Positions 51,880-60,400 of a stretch of DNA of 64,000 nt are shown one piece after another. The notes under the pieces are model-generated. The model saw only the letters and a list, made by a program, of their open reading frames with translations, was not told the DNA's origin and made no database searches. Numbering within the stretch: the stretch's first letter is position 1; every line of letters starts with the position of its first letter. Location: NCBI GenBank assembly GCA_019314375.1, contig JAFCZJ010000015.1, forward strand, positions 21,444 to 85,443, given 5' to 3'. Made by a program: the position numbers and the translations under genes. The DNA is from Deltaproteobacteria bacterium (lineage in GTDB: Bacteria > Myxococcota > B64-G9).

Positions 51880-53736
51880 TCAGTCCTCCTCTTCTTGATC
51901 CACGCATTCTCGCAGGAGGCCAGGGATCACCGCGGGGTCTTCCACCAGGCCCGCATCATCCAGACCCACAAGCTCTCCGCCGGCGATGCGACGGAGCACG
52001 CTACGCAAAAGCTTGCCCGTCCGACTATAAGGCAATTGGCTGACCACCTGCATGGAATCGGGCACGGCCTGCTCGCCAAAGCGCTCGGCCAAATCCTTGC
52101 GAATGGCATCAAGCCGCTCTGGCCCGCCACGGAGGACGACATAGGCCCAAGTTCTCTGTTTGTCAGGCCCCGCGCCATGGCGCACGACGGCCACCCGCTC
52201 CACCCCCTCCATGGCGACCATCGCGGCCTCCAGCTTCGAAGCCGACACGGCATTCGACTCTTGCCGAGCCACCCGGACTTCTCCCATGCTCCAAATCAAA
52301 CCCTCCGCCTCAATGCGAACCCTCAGGCCCATGGGGATGGGCGGTTTCTGGCTTTGCAGTTCCAGGGCCAAGGCCGGGGCGACTTCCGCAAGCGTCAGGA
52401 GGCCGCCGTAATTGGCTTCGCAGGGCCGACCCCGGCCGTCGACCACGCCAAGCCGCAATCCGGGCGCGGCCCGCCCCGCTGAAGCGGGCAGCACCGCCAT
52501 GGTGCTCGGGTGGTGGCCCGCCAGAAAACCGCCGCTCTCCGGACGAGATAAAACCTGGGTGATGTGGGTGTTGCTGTCGAACAGGAATTGTCGCACCTTG
52601 GTGTATAGCCTGGGCCCGACCGAGTCCCCCTCGATAACGAGCAAGGCCGGACCTCGACCCGAAGATGGCGTTTCTTCGGCCTCGAGGCGGGTCAACAGAT
52701 CCTTAAGCTGTTTGGCCTGGATGAGCACCACCCTGGCACCACAATCAACAAGATCCGCCCTGAAAACCTTCGCGTCATCCAGGGCCCCGGGCAAGACCAC
52801 GCGCCCGCCCGCCAACAGGGCCCCCAACCATCCGCCAAGAAAAGACGCATGATGCGCCGGGGTCTGGAGCCAAAGCAAATCCCCGGATTCTCCCTGCCCG
52901 CCTCGGCCGTCGAGCAGATGCCGGTAGGCGCTCAGGCTTCCCAGAGCCAAGCCGGCGCAGGGCAAAGTGAAGGTTCGTCCCGCCGAATCGGCCAGCACAA
53001 AGGCCGGATCCATGGCGCGTCGAGGGATCGCGGGCACCAAGTCTGCATGGCTTGCAGGCCTTTCGGCCCGCAACAAACACATGGGCAAACCCACTCGCTC
53101 AAGCTCGGCCGTCTCCGTCTCACAGATGATCGCCCGACAACCCGCCGCCTCGGCATGTTGTTTCAAACGACCAAAATCCGAAGATCCAGGATCAAACGGT
53201 ACGCAAACCAAACCGAGCCACAAGCATGCAAGGCTCGCCGCCACGATCTTGACCCCATACGGCTTGACCCCATCCGGCTCGGCCCCGTACGGCTTGGCTC
53301 CGTACGGCTTGGCTCCGTACGGCAGGGCCAGTAACACTGGTGAGCCCGGGGCCAGCCCCAGGGCCGCCACCTGGGCTACCATCCCCGCAACAAGGCCCGC
53401 CAAATCATCTCGACTCAGGGTATGTCCCGCGCCCTCTCTCCTGGCCACGAGACATTCGCCTTCAGGGGGGGCGGCTTGCAAACAGGCCTGCGCCAGATTC
53501 AGGCTTGCGTCCGGGAAAAAATCGCCAGCCTCTCCATATGTGGTCGGCGGACTTATCCAGGCCAGATCCTTGGCCACGTTCATCCAATAGGAGGCGGGAT
53601 CGGCCTCGCTCCCGGAGAGGAACTCGAGATAATCCGCGGCCGAAGCAAAGCGCGCGCCGTCTTTGAGACCAGGTCCCGGCTCAAGCCGGCTTCTACCGAG
53701 CAAGCTGTCCTTATCGAAGGCCGAACTCATGGGCAA
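51880..53736 (-). CDS. Degenerate AMP-forming acyl-CoA synthetase-like protein (probable pseudoenzyme)
   Basis: 618 residues with the length and ending of acetyl-CoA synthetase (LPYSRTGKLLRSVLRRIAGG, Lys kept). The P-loop, usually TSGSTGKPKG, reads VLADSAGRTFTLPCAG. The WQTETGG motif reads VLSRPESGG, and the GRxDD hinge region reads GEVRVARQESNAVSA. The ATP-binding sites are thus lost or strongly altered. A 25-residue stretch (about 137-161) is a five-fold repeat of PYGAK-type units coded by 15-bp repeats. The open frame and operon position (10-base overlap with the Ptb-Buk gene) argue for a maintained protein, perhaps regulatory or structural, rather than a decaying gene. Confidence 0.75.
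   Translation of the reverse strand: MPMSSAFDKDSLLGRSRLEPGPGLKDGARFASAADYLEFLSGSEADPASYWMNVAKDLAWISPPTTYGEAGDFFPDASLNLAQACLQAAPPEGECLVARREGAGHTLSRDDLAGLVAGMVAQVAALGLAPGSPVLLALPYGAKPYGAKPYGAEPDGVKPYGVKIVAASLACLWLGLVCVPFDPGSSDFGRLKQHAEAAGCRAIICETETAELERVGLPMCLLRAERPASHADLVPAIPRRAMDPAFVLADSAGRTFTLPCAGLALGSLSAYRHLLDGRGGQGESGDLLWLQTPAHHASFLGGWLGALLAGGRVVLPGALDDAKVFRADLVDCGARVVLIQAKQLKDLLTRLEAEETPSSGRGPALLVIEGDSVGPRLYTKVRQFLFDSNTHITQVLSRPESGGFLAGHHPSTMAVLPASAGRAAPGLRLGVVDGRGRPCEANYGGLLTLAEVAPALALELQSQKPPIPMGLRVRIEAEGLIWSMGEVRVARQESNAVSASKLEAAMVAMEGVERVAVVRHGAGPDKQRTWAYVVLRGGPERLDAIRKDLAERFGEQAVPDSMQVVSQLPYSRTGKLLRSVLRRIAGGELVGLDDAGLVEDPAVIPGLLRECVDQEEED
53248..53322. repeat. Five tandem 15-bp repeats inside the synthetase-like gene
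   Basis: Five units of 15 bp follow one another in frame: 53248-53262, 53263-53277, 53278-53292, 53293-53307 and 53308-53322. The last two are identical (CTTGGCTCCGTACGG on the + strand) and the others differ by a few bases. They encode PYG(A/V)(K/E)-type pentapeptides. Such minisatellites can change copy number by slipping without shifting the frame. Confidence 0.9.
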
Positions 53737-56006
53737 CGCTCCTTGTTTCGGTTGGTCAAAAGGACCGCGAGGGCGATCGAGGAAAGCTTGCTGCGCGAGC
53801 TGTCACCACGAGAGGTCAAAATCAAGGGCGTGGCACCGCCCAGAATCACGCCGGCGAGGGTGGCGCCGGAGGTGATCGTGAAGGCCTTGTAGATGGCGTT
53901 GCCCGCGTCGATGTCCGGCACCAACAAAAGATCCGCGTCGCCTTGTATTCGTCCTGTATAGCGCTTTTCCACGGCCGATTCCGGCGACAAAGCCAGATCC
54001 ACCGACAAGGGCCCTTCGACGATCAAATCATCCCGCGCGGCATAAGCCTCGGCGATGGCCCTGCCCTCCATCGAGGAAATTACGGCCTTCGAGGGTTTTT
54101 CAACCGCCGAAATGACCGCCACCTTTGGCTTTGCATAGCCCAAAAGGCGCATGGCCTGAATGGAGTTTTCCAAGATACCCATCCGGGTTTCCACGTCCGG
54201 ATAAGTGTTCATGGCGGCATCGCTCACCAGGACCAGCTTGGATCGTCCGGGGATCTCGAAGAGACCGATGTGGCTCAGCAGTGTCTTGCCTCCTGACTTG
54301 TTTCCTCTTTGGCTCGCCGCCTTGAGGTAGCCCAGGTATCCCTTGAGCACCTGGGCGGTGGTGGCGTTGCCCTTCATGAGGGTGTCGGCCAAGCCCGCCA
54401 GCATCAACTCGCGCGCTCGCTCCACGGGATCGTCCGTGTCCACCAGGATCACGTTCTCGCCGTCGATGGGTACGTCTAACTCCCAGGCCAGCTGGGAAAT
54501 CTCCTCATGGGGTCCCAGTAAAAGAAATCGGGCCATGGGGCCGCCAGCTTGTTCATTGGCCTGCTTGACGGCCAGCAGGGCTTCGTCGTTGTCGGCCCCC
54601 ACCAGGGCGATGGTGGGGCTGTCCCCGGCGCAAGCCGCCCCCACGATTTCCTCCAAGCGATTTGGCGAACCCATGCGTTCCGAGACCGGCGCGGGCTCAA
54701 AAATAGTCCGCCCCAGCAGGGTCTGCTCTTGCTCTCGCAAAACCGCCTGTTCGTCCCGAACCTCCGCGTATGGCCTGTGCCCGGACTTGTCCGCCGCCAA
54801 CTTCAACAAACCCGCCACCAGGGCCGTATGCTCCAGGGAGCCCGGCAGTCGAGCCACGGGCACTGGCAGCTGAAGCCGCTCGATGATCCGACGGCAGAAA
54901 TCCTGGTCATGGGCCAGACCCCCGGTCAAGACCACGCAGTCGACAGGCCGTGGATGGGCCGCCAGTTCTTGGATGCCCGAGGCCACGCGACTGGCGAAAA
55001 ACTCAACCAGAAGCTCAATTTTTTCTTGCTGGGCTTCAGATGCGCCATGGGCCGCAAACTCGAACAAGGCCTTGAAATCCTGGGTGCCCGCCAGGGCCAG
55101 CAGCCCGCCCTCGCTCATCACGTCCCGACGCAGGTCATCCAATGAGTACTGGCGGGTCTCCATCAGGCGGATGAGTTCATGCAAAGGCAACGCGCCCGAA
55201 CGATTGGCCGAAGGCAGGGTGCCGAAACCCTGTAAGACCTCCGGCATGCGGCCGTCGAGATGCCTTACGGCCGACATGCCGCCGCCCATGTGACAGGTGA
55301 TCATATGCAGGCGATCTCGAGATTGCCCCAACAAGGCAGCGCTCAATTCGGCCACGGCTCGGTGATTCAGGTAGTGCACGGCCCTGCCGTCGTTTAATAC
55401 CTTTGCCGACCCGGTGATGCGATGCACCAGGTCCACCTCGTCACAGACCACCGGATCGGAGGTGGTGAGCAGGATATCCGGTCCAGCCAAGGCACCCAGC
55501 TTGACGGCCATGGGAGCCGCCAGGTTGGAGGCATGCTCAAAGGCCGATGCGCTCAAGTCTTTGAGCATGGCCTCGCAAACGGCATAGGTGCCCGAGGTCA
55601 CGGGCGCCATCAACCCGCCCCGGGCCGCGATGCCGGTCAGCTCCAAAAGACTCAGGCCCTGCTCATCCAACCAGGCCCGCACCAGGGCCACCCTTGAGTC
55701 CAGGCCATCGACCTGCTCTGGATCCTGAGGAATATTCCCTTCGGCCAGCAGGGTTAATCCGTTGTAAACCGCCACCTTGGTAGAGGTAGAGCCCGGGTTC
55801 AACACCAGGGTGCTCCAGCCGACCTTGCGCAGCAACTCAGTCAACTCGGGCCCCAAAAGCCTGACCAGCACCGGATCTTCGTGCCCGGGCTTGATGCCCT
55901 CAAGCTCGCAAGCCAAGGCTTGGCTCAGATCGTCCCCTAATACTTGAAGCTGACTTCGCCCCTCTGCGACCTTGGCCAAGCTCCCTTGCCAGCGATTCCA
56001 GTCCAC
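53727..56006 (-). CDS. Butyrate kinase-phosphotransbutyrylase fusion
   Basis: 759 residues. After about 60 extra residues, residues about 65-420 are a butyrate/acetate kinase of the ASKHA fold (LVLNPGSTSTKVAVYNG; MITCHMGGGMSAVRHLDG; VVLTGGLAHDQDF). Residues about 455-759 are a phosphate acyltransferase like phosphotransbutyrylase (ALVGADNDEALLAVK, LADTLMKGNATT, LLVPDIDAGNAIYK, GVILGGATPLILTSR). In sequence the pair turns acyl-CoA to acyl phosphate and then to acid with ATP formation. The two are normally separate proteins; fusion would channel acyl phosphate. It is the first gene of the leftward operon. Confidence 0.88.
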   Translation of the reverse strand: MDWNRWQGSLAKVAEGRSQLQVLGDDLSQALACELEGIKPGHEDPVLVRLLGPELTELLRKVGWSTLVLNPGSTSTKVAVYNGLTLLAEGNIPQDPEQVDGLDSRVALVRAWLDEQGLSLLELTGIAARGGLMAPVTSGTYAVCEAMLKDLSASAFEHASNLAAPMAVKLGALAGPDILLTTSDPVVCDEVDLVHRITGSAKVLNDGRAVHYLNHRAVAELSAALLGQSRDRLHMITCHMGGGMSAVRHLDGRMPEVLQGFGTLPSANRSGALPLHELIRLMETRQYSLDDLRRDVMSEGGLLALAGTQDFKALFEFAAHGASEAQQEKIELLVEFFASRVASGIQELAAHPRPVDCVVLTGGLAHDQDFCRRIIERLQLPVPVARLPGSLEHTALVAGLLKLAADKSGHRPYAEVRDEQAVLREQEQTLLGRTIFEPAPVSERMGSPNRLEEIVGAACAGDSPTIALVGADNDEALLAVKQANEQAGGPMARFLLLGPHEEISQLAWELDVPIDGENVILVDTDDPVERARELMLAGLADTLMKGNATTAQVLKGYLGYLKAASQRGNKSGGKTLLSHIGLFEIPGRSKLVLVSDAAMNTYPDVETRMGILENSIQAMRLLGYAKPKVAVISAVEKPSKAVISSMEGRAIAEAYAARDDLIVEGPLSVDLALSPESAVEKRYTGRIQGDADLLLVPDIDAGNAIYKAFTITSGATLAGVILGGATPLILTSRGDSSRSKLSSIALAVLLTNRNKERCP

Positions 56007-56130
56007 GACATCCTCTTTCTGTGTTCATCCCAGGCTTCAACCATATGCCACTCCGGGTCGAACTTGGCAAGGTCCCAAAAAATCCGATTCTTGACTCACT
56101 CGGCCCTCCGTGAAAAAAATGGCGCCATGA

Positions 56131-57369
56131 GTGATCCCAATGAGTGAGCCCAGCAAAGCGGGCTGGTTTGCCCGACATCGCATGCACCTGGCTATTTTTG
56201 GCATCGCGCTTTGCGTCCTGGCCGCCACCTCGGCCGATCACTTGATCGATCAATCCGAGGCCCCCCACTTCGCCTACCAGGCCGAGGCCTTCTTGGATGG
56301 CCAGTTGGAGCTGAGCGCCAAGCCACCCAACAACAACGACTGGATCCGTTACGAAGGAAAGGACTATGTGTCCTTTCCGCCCGTGCCCGCGGTGGTCATG
56401 ATGCCCTTCGTGGCCATCTTCGGCCTCTCTTTCAATGACGTGCTCTTCACCCTGTTTTTCGGTGCCCTGAACATCCTTTTGATGTTTATGGTCCTTCAAA
56501 TGCTTGTGCGCGAGGGTCTGTCGGCATTGCGCGAAGAAGACAATCTTTGGCTGACCGCCCTCTTCGGCTTTGGCACCGTACATTTTGTTTGTGCTGTTCG
56601 GGGCGAGGTGTGGTTCACGGCCCAAATCATCGGGGTCAGCTTCACTTTGGCCTATATTTTGGCGGCCACAAAGGCAAAATATCCCCTGTTGGCGGGCCTG
56701 TTTTTGGCCCTGGCCTTCGACACGCGGGTGAACCTGGCCTTCACGGTCTTCTATTTCGGCCTGCAGCTCTTCTTCCCCAGGGTCGGGGGGCGCTGGGCCT
56801 TCGGTGACTTCAAAAATCTGCTGAAAAAAGGAGCCTTGTTCTCCTTGCCCATCCTGCTGGTGGCCGCGGTCCAGATGGCCTTCAATCACGCTCGTTTTCA
56901 CAATTTATTCGAGTTTGGTCACTCTTATTTAATCGGACCAGCAGGTCAACGAATCAAAGAACATGGACTGTTTGCCTACCATTTCTTCGAGTGGAATCTT
57001 CGGGCCATGCTCTTGCGCCTGCCCGTGATCTTGGATCGGGCGCCTTATCTGGGCTACAACGCCGATGGCCTGAGCATCCTTCTGACCACCCCGATCTTCG
57101 TGCGCCTTTTCTGGCCCCGGGCCAAGCCCTGGCTTTACCCCATACTCTGGGTGACCGCCATCGCCGGCATCCTCCCCCCCTTGTTCTATCAGAATTCAGG
57201 TTACGTACAGTTCGGCTATCGCTTCAGCCTGGACATCACGCCCTATCTGGTCATGCTTTTGGCCGTGGGCAAGATACCCATGAACCGCTGGACCAAACTG
57301 CTCATCCTGGTCTCCGTGGCCGTCAATCTGGCCGGGGCCATCGCATTTAAGCGTAGCGGACCCATCTGA
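56131..57369 (+). CDS. Polytopic membrane glycosyltransferase-like protein (GT-C type)
   Basis: About 412 residues; the start could be GTG 56131 or ATG 56140, and neither has a strong ribosome site. There are about ten hydrophobic helices (for example 20-37, 85-112, 166-181, 190-210, 236-250, 320-345). The acidic motif near the first loop (DQSEAPHFAYQAEAFLDGQ) and a loop with YEGKDYVSFPPVPA resemble the first periplasmic loop of GT-C mannosyltransferases. It may use a polyprenyl-phosphate sugar for transfer on the periplasmic side. There is no close neighbour to define the substrate. The gap 56007-56130 before it is a divergent promoter region with no other feature seen. Confidence 0.65.
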   Translation: MIPMSEPSKAGWFARHRMHLAIFGIALCVLAATSADHLIDQSEAPHFAYQAEAFLDGQLELSAKPPNNNDWIRYEGKDYVSFPPVPAVVMMPFVAIFGLSFNDVLFTLFFGALNILLMFMVLQMLVREGLSALREEDNLWLTALFGFGTVHFVCAVRGEVWFTAQIIGVSFTLAYILAATKAKYPLLAGLFLALAFDTRVNLAFTVFYFGLQLFFPRVGGRWAFGDFKNLLKKGALFSLPILLVAAVQMAFNHARFHNLFEFGHSYLIGPAGQRIKEHGLFAYHFFEWNLRAMLLRLPVILDRAPYLGYNADGLSILLTTPIFVRLFWPRAKPWLYPILWVTAIAGILPPLFYQNSGYVQFGYRFSLDITPYLVMLLAVGKIPMNRWTKLLILVSVAVNLAGAIAFKRSGPI

Positions 57370-57408
57370 AAAAAAACCGTTCTGGACTGGACTTTTTCTT
57401 CCAAACCA

Positions 57409-57430
57409 CTAAACTGACACGTCAGTCTAG
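57409..57430. promoter_or_regulatory. Palindromic operator candidate before the activase gene
   Basis: CTAAACTGACACGTCAGTCTAG is a 22-base near-perfect palindrome: arms ACTGAC/GTCAGT with a 2-base centre, extended by CTA/TAG with one mismatched pair. It lies 39 bases before the ATG at 57469, a position that would block a promoter. The size and symmetry fit TetR-type operators. No regulator gene is nearby, so the regulator is unknown. Confidence 0.5.
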
Positions 57431-57468
57431 TAACCCATTTCCCTACATTCGAAAAAAGGGGATTGCAC

Positions 57469-60400
57469 ATGAAAAAAAACACCTCAAACAAGCTTCGTTT
57501 CGGCATCGACATCGGCGCCATGTACATCAAAGCCGTCAGCATGGATGAACAAGGCCATGTCCTGGGTCGCTTTTACAAAGCCCACCAGGGGGAACCCGGT
57601 GCCGCATTGGAAAAGGCCATTGCCGAGTTGGGCATGAGCGGAACGGCCAAGGTGGGCGTCACCGGCCTGGCCGCCGACCTCTTCGCCGATACCCTGGGCG
57701 TGGATCTCTTAGACATTACCCGTTGCCAGATCCTGGCAGTGCACAAACGCTTGCCCCTGGCCAGACAGATCATCGACATCGGCGGCGGCTCCTCGACCCT
57801 GGTCCGACTGGATAGCGAGGGCCATTTCCAGGGTTACACCACCAATTCTCTCTGCGCCGCCGGCACGGGCTCTTTCTTGGACGAGCAGGCCAAGCGACTC
57901 GGTATTTCTTTCGAAGAAATGGCGGACTTTGAAGGCCAGGAAAATCCGCCCAGCATCGCAACCCGTTGCACCGTTTTTGCCAAAAGTGATCTAATCCACC
58001 GCCAACAAGAAGGCTACGGCACGGATGCCATGTGGTCCGGGCTCTGCCGCGGCATGACCCGCACGCTTTTGGGCACCCTGCTCAACGGCCGCCCCTTGGA
58101 TGCCCCGGCCGCCATCATCGGCGGTGTGGCGCAAAACGCCCAGGTCCTGCGATGGCTGAGAAAAACCCATCCAGACCTGATTTTGGTTCCCGAAGATCCC
58201 CATTTGATAGCAGCCATCGGTGCTGCCGAATTGGCTCAACCCGCGGCCCACGAAATGCCCCGCTCAATCCCGGCCCAGGCAAACCACGAAGATTCAGCCG
58301 GCCACCACAACTGGCCATTGAGCATGGAGCGATCGGTTTATCCCTCCTTTGAAACCAAGGAGAGCTTCACCGATGAGGCCCGCACCGAGGTGCGCCTGGA
58401 TCACTGGCCTGAGCAGGCCTCTACCATCCGCGGTTTCTTGGGCATCGACATCGGATCCACCTCGACCAAGGCTGTCTTGGTGAACGAAGAGGGAAAGGTC
58501 ATTCTGGATCTGTATCGCTCAACCGCGGGTTCGCCCATCGAGGCCACCAAACACCTCTTCCGTGCGATGCAAAGCCTGGAGAAAAAACGCGGTATTCGCT
58601 TCGAGATCCTGGGCGTCGGCACCACGGGCTCTGGCCGCAAGATGATCGGTCAGGTCATCGGGGCCGATGCCATCATCAACGAGATCTCTTCTCACGTAGC
58701 CGGAGCCGTGGCGACGGATCCAGACATCGACACCATTTTCGAGATCGGCGGGCAAGACGCCAAGTACATGCACGTGGTCGACGGACATATCCGCGACAGC
58801 AACATGAACTACGTCTGCGCCGCCGGCACCGGCTCCTTCGTGGAAGAGGTAAGCAACAAACTGGGTTACAAAGTTTCCGCGGTGGGTCAGGCCGTTTTGG
58901 GTCGGCTCCCACCCGCCACTTCCGACCGCTGCACCGTCTTCATGGGACAAGACGTGGAAAAACTGGTGCGAGCCGGCGTCGAGCCGGAAGACGCGTTGGC
59001 CGGCGTGATGGTCTCCGTGGTCAAAAACTTCGTCAAGCAGGTGGTGGGCGGTCGGCACTACAGCCGGGAGCGCATTTTCTTCCAGGGCGCCACCGCCCGC
59101 AACCCGGCCCTGGTGGCAGCCTTTGAGCGACTCCTGGGCGTAACCATGGTGGTCAGTCCTTATTGTCACGTCATGGGTGCCTACGGGGTGGCCCTCCTGA
59201 CCCGCGAGTCCATGGTGAATCGAGGAAAGGAAAAAAGCACATTCTTTGGCTTGGACTTGGATGCGCGAAAAATCGAGATCACTTACGAGACCTGCACCCT
59301 TTGCCAGAATGACTGCAAAATCGCCTACGCCCACATCGAGGGCATGAAAGAAACGCCCTCCTGGGGCTATATGTGCGGACGCGATCCCCAGGAACAAAAG
59401 GTCCGCGTCAACCAGCATGACAAGCCCATGCGCACTCGGCGCAAACTCTGGCGACAGGGGGGACGCGGAATCACGGTGGATTCGAAAGCGCCGGTGGTGG
59501 GCATTCCTTCGGCCCTGACCACATACTCTTTCCTTCCCTTGTGGCGGCGTTTCTTCAACCACCTGGGCTTCCAGATTCAGGTGAGCGGCCCCACCGACGA
59601 AAAAATCCGAGAACTGGGCACCCGCCTGACGGGCGCTGACTTCTGCTTTCCGGCCAAGGTGGCCATGGGGCACGTGGCCAAGCTGGCGGAAGATGAAGGC
59701 GTGGATTTCCTCTTCGTGCCTCACATGGTGTCGGATAAACAAAACAAAGCCACCACGGCCGCCAAGTTCTGTCCCTACGTCCAGGGATTGCCCTCCTACT
59801 CGGAGCCGGCCCTGGCCATGAACGGCATCAGGACCAGCCACATGATCAGCCCGCCCGTGGATCTGCGACTGCGCTCGAGCAAGGTGGTGGAACAGCTGCA
59901 CACGCACTTGGCCGGTCCCCTGTCTGTCACCCGCAAGCAAATCCGCGAGGCCTGGCAGGACGGCATGCGCTCGCAAGAACAGTTCGAACAGGAATGTCGC
60001 GACGAGGGCACGAAAATCATGGCCGAAGCCAAGGCCAAGAACGAAAAACTCATCATTCTTGTGGGCCGGGCCTACAACTTGCACGACCCGGGACTCAATC
60101 TGGACCTGCCCCAAAAACTAGCAGAACAGGGCCGTACGGTTCTGCCCCTCGACTTCGTCGACTACAACCTCAATGATCTGGGCGAACGCTACAAGAACAT
60201 TTTCTGGTCATACGGCCAGCGGATCTTGGCCACCTGTGAATTGGTGGCAAGAGAAGACTTGCTGGACGCCGTCTACCTGACCAACTTCAACTGCGGTCCG
60301 GACAGCTTCTTGCAAAGCTACGCCGAGGAAATTTTCGGCAACAAGCCCTTTCTGTCCCTGGAGTTGGACGAACACGGTGCCGACGCGGGCTACATGACTC

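Noticed and set aside
53248..53322. Short tandem repeats considered as a CRISPR array
   Set aside because: Units are 15 bp, directly adjacent without spacers, in frame within a protein gene. This is a coding minisatellite.
58519..60114. 531-codon open frame on the minus strand
   Set aside because: Antisense to the activase gene; His/Gly-rich composition typical of a shadow frame. No motif.
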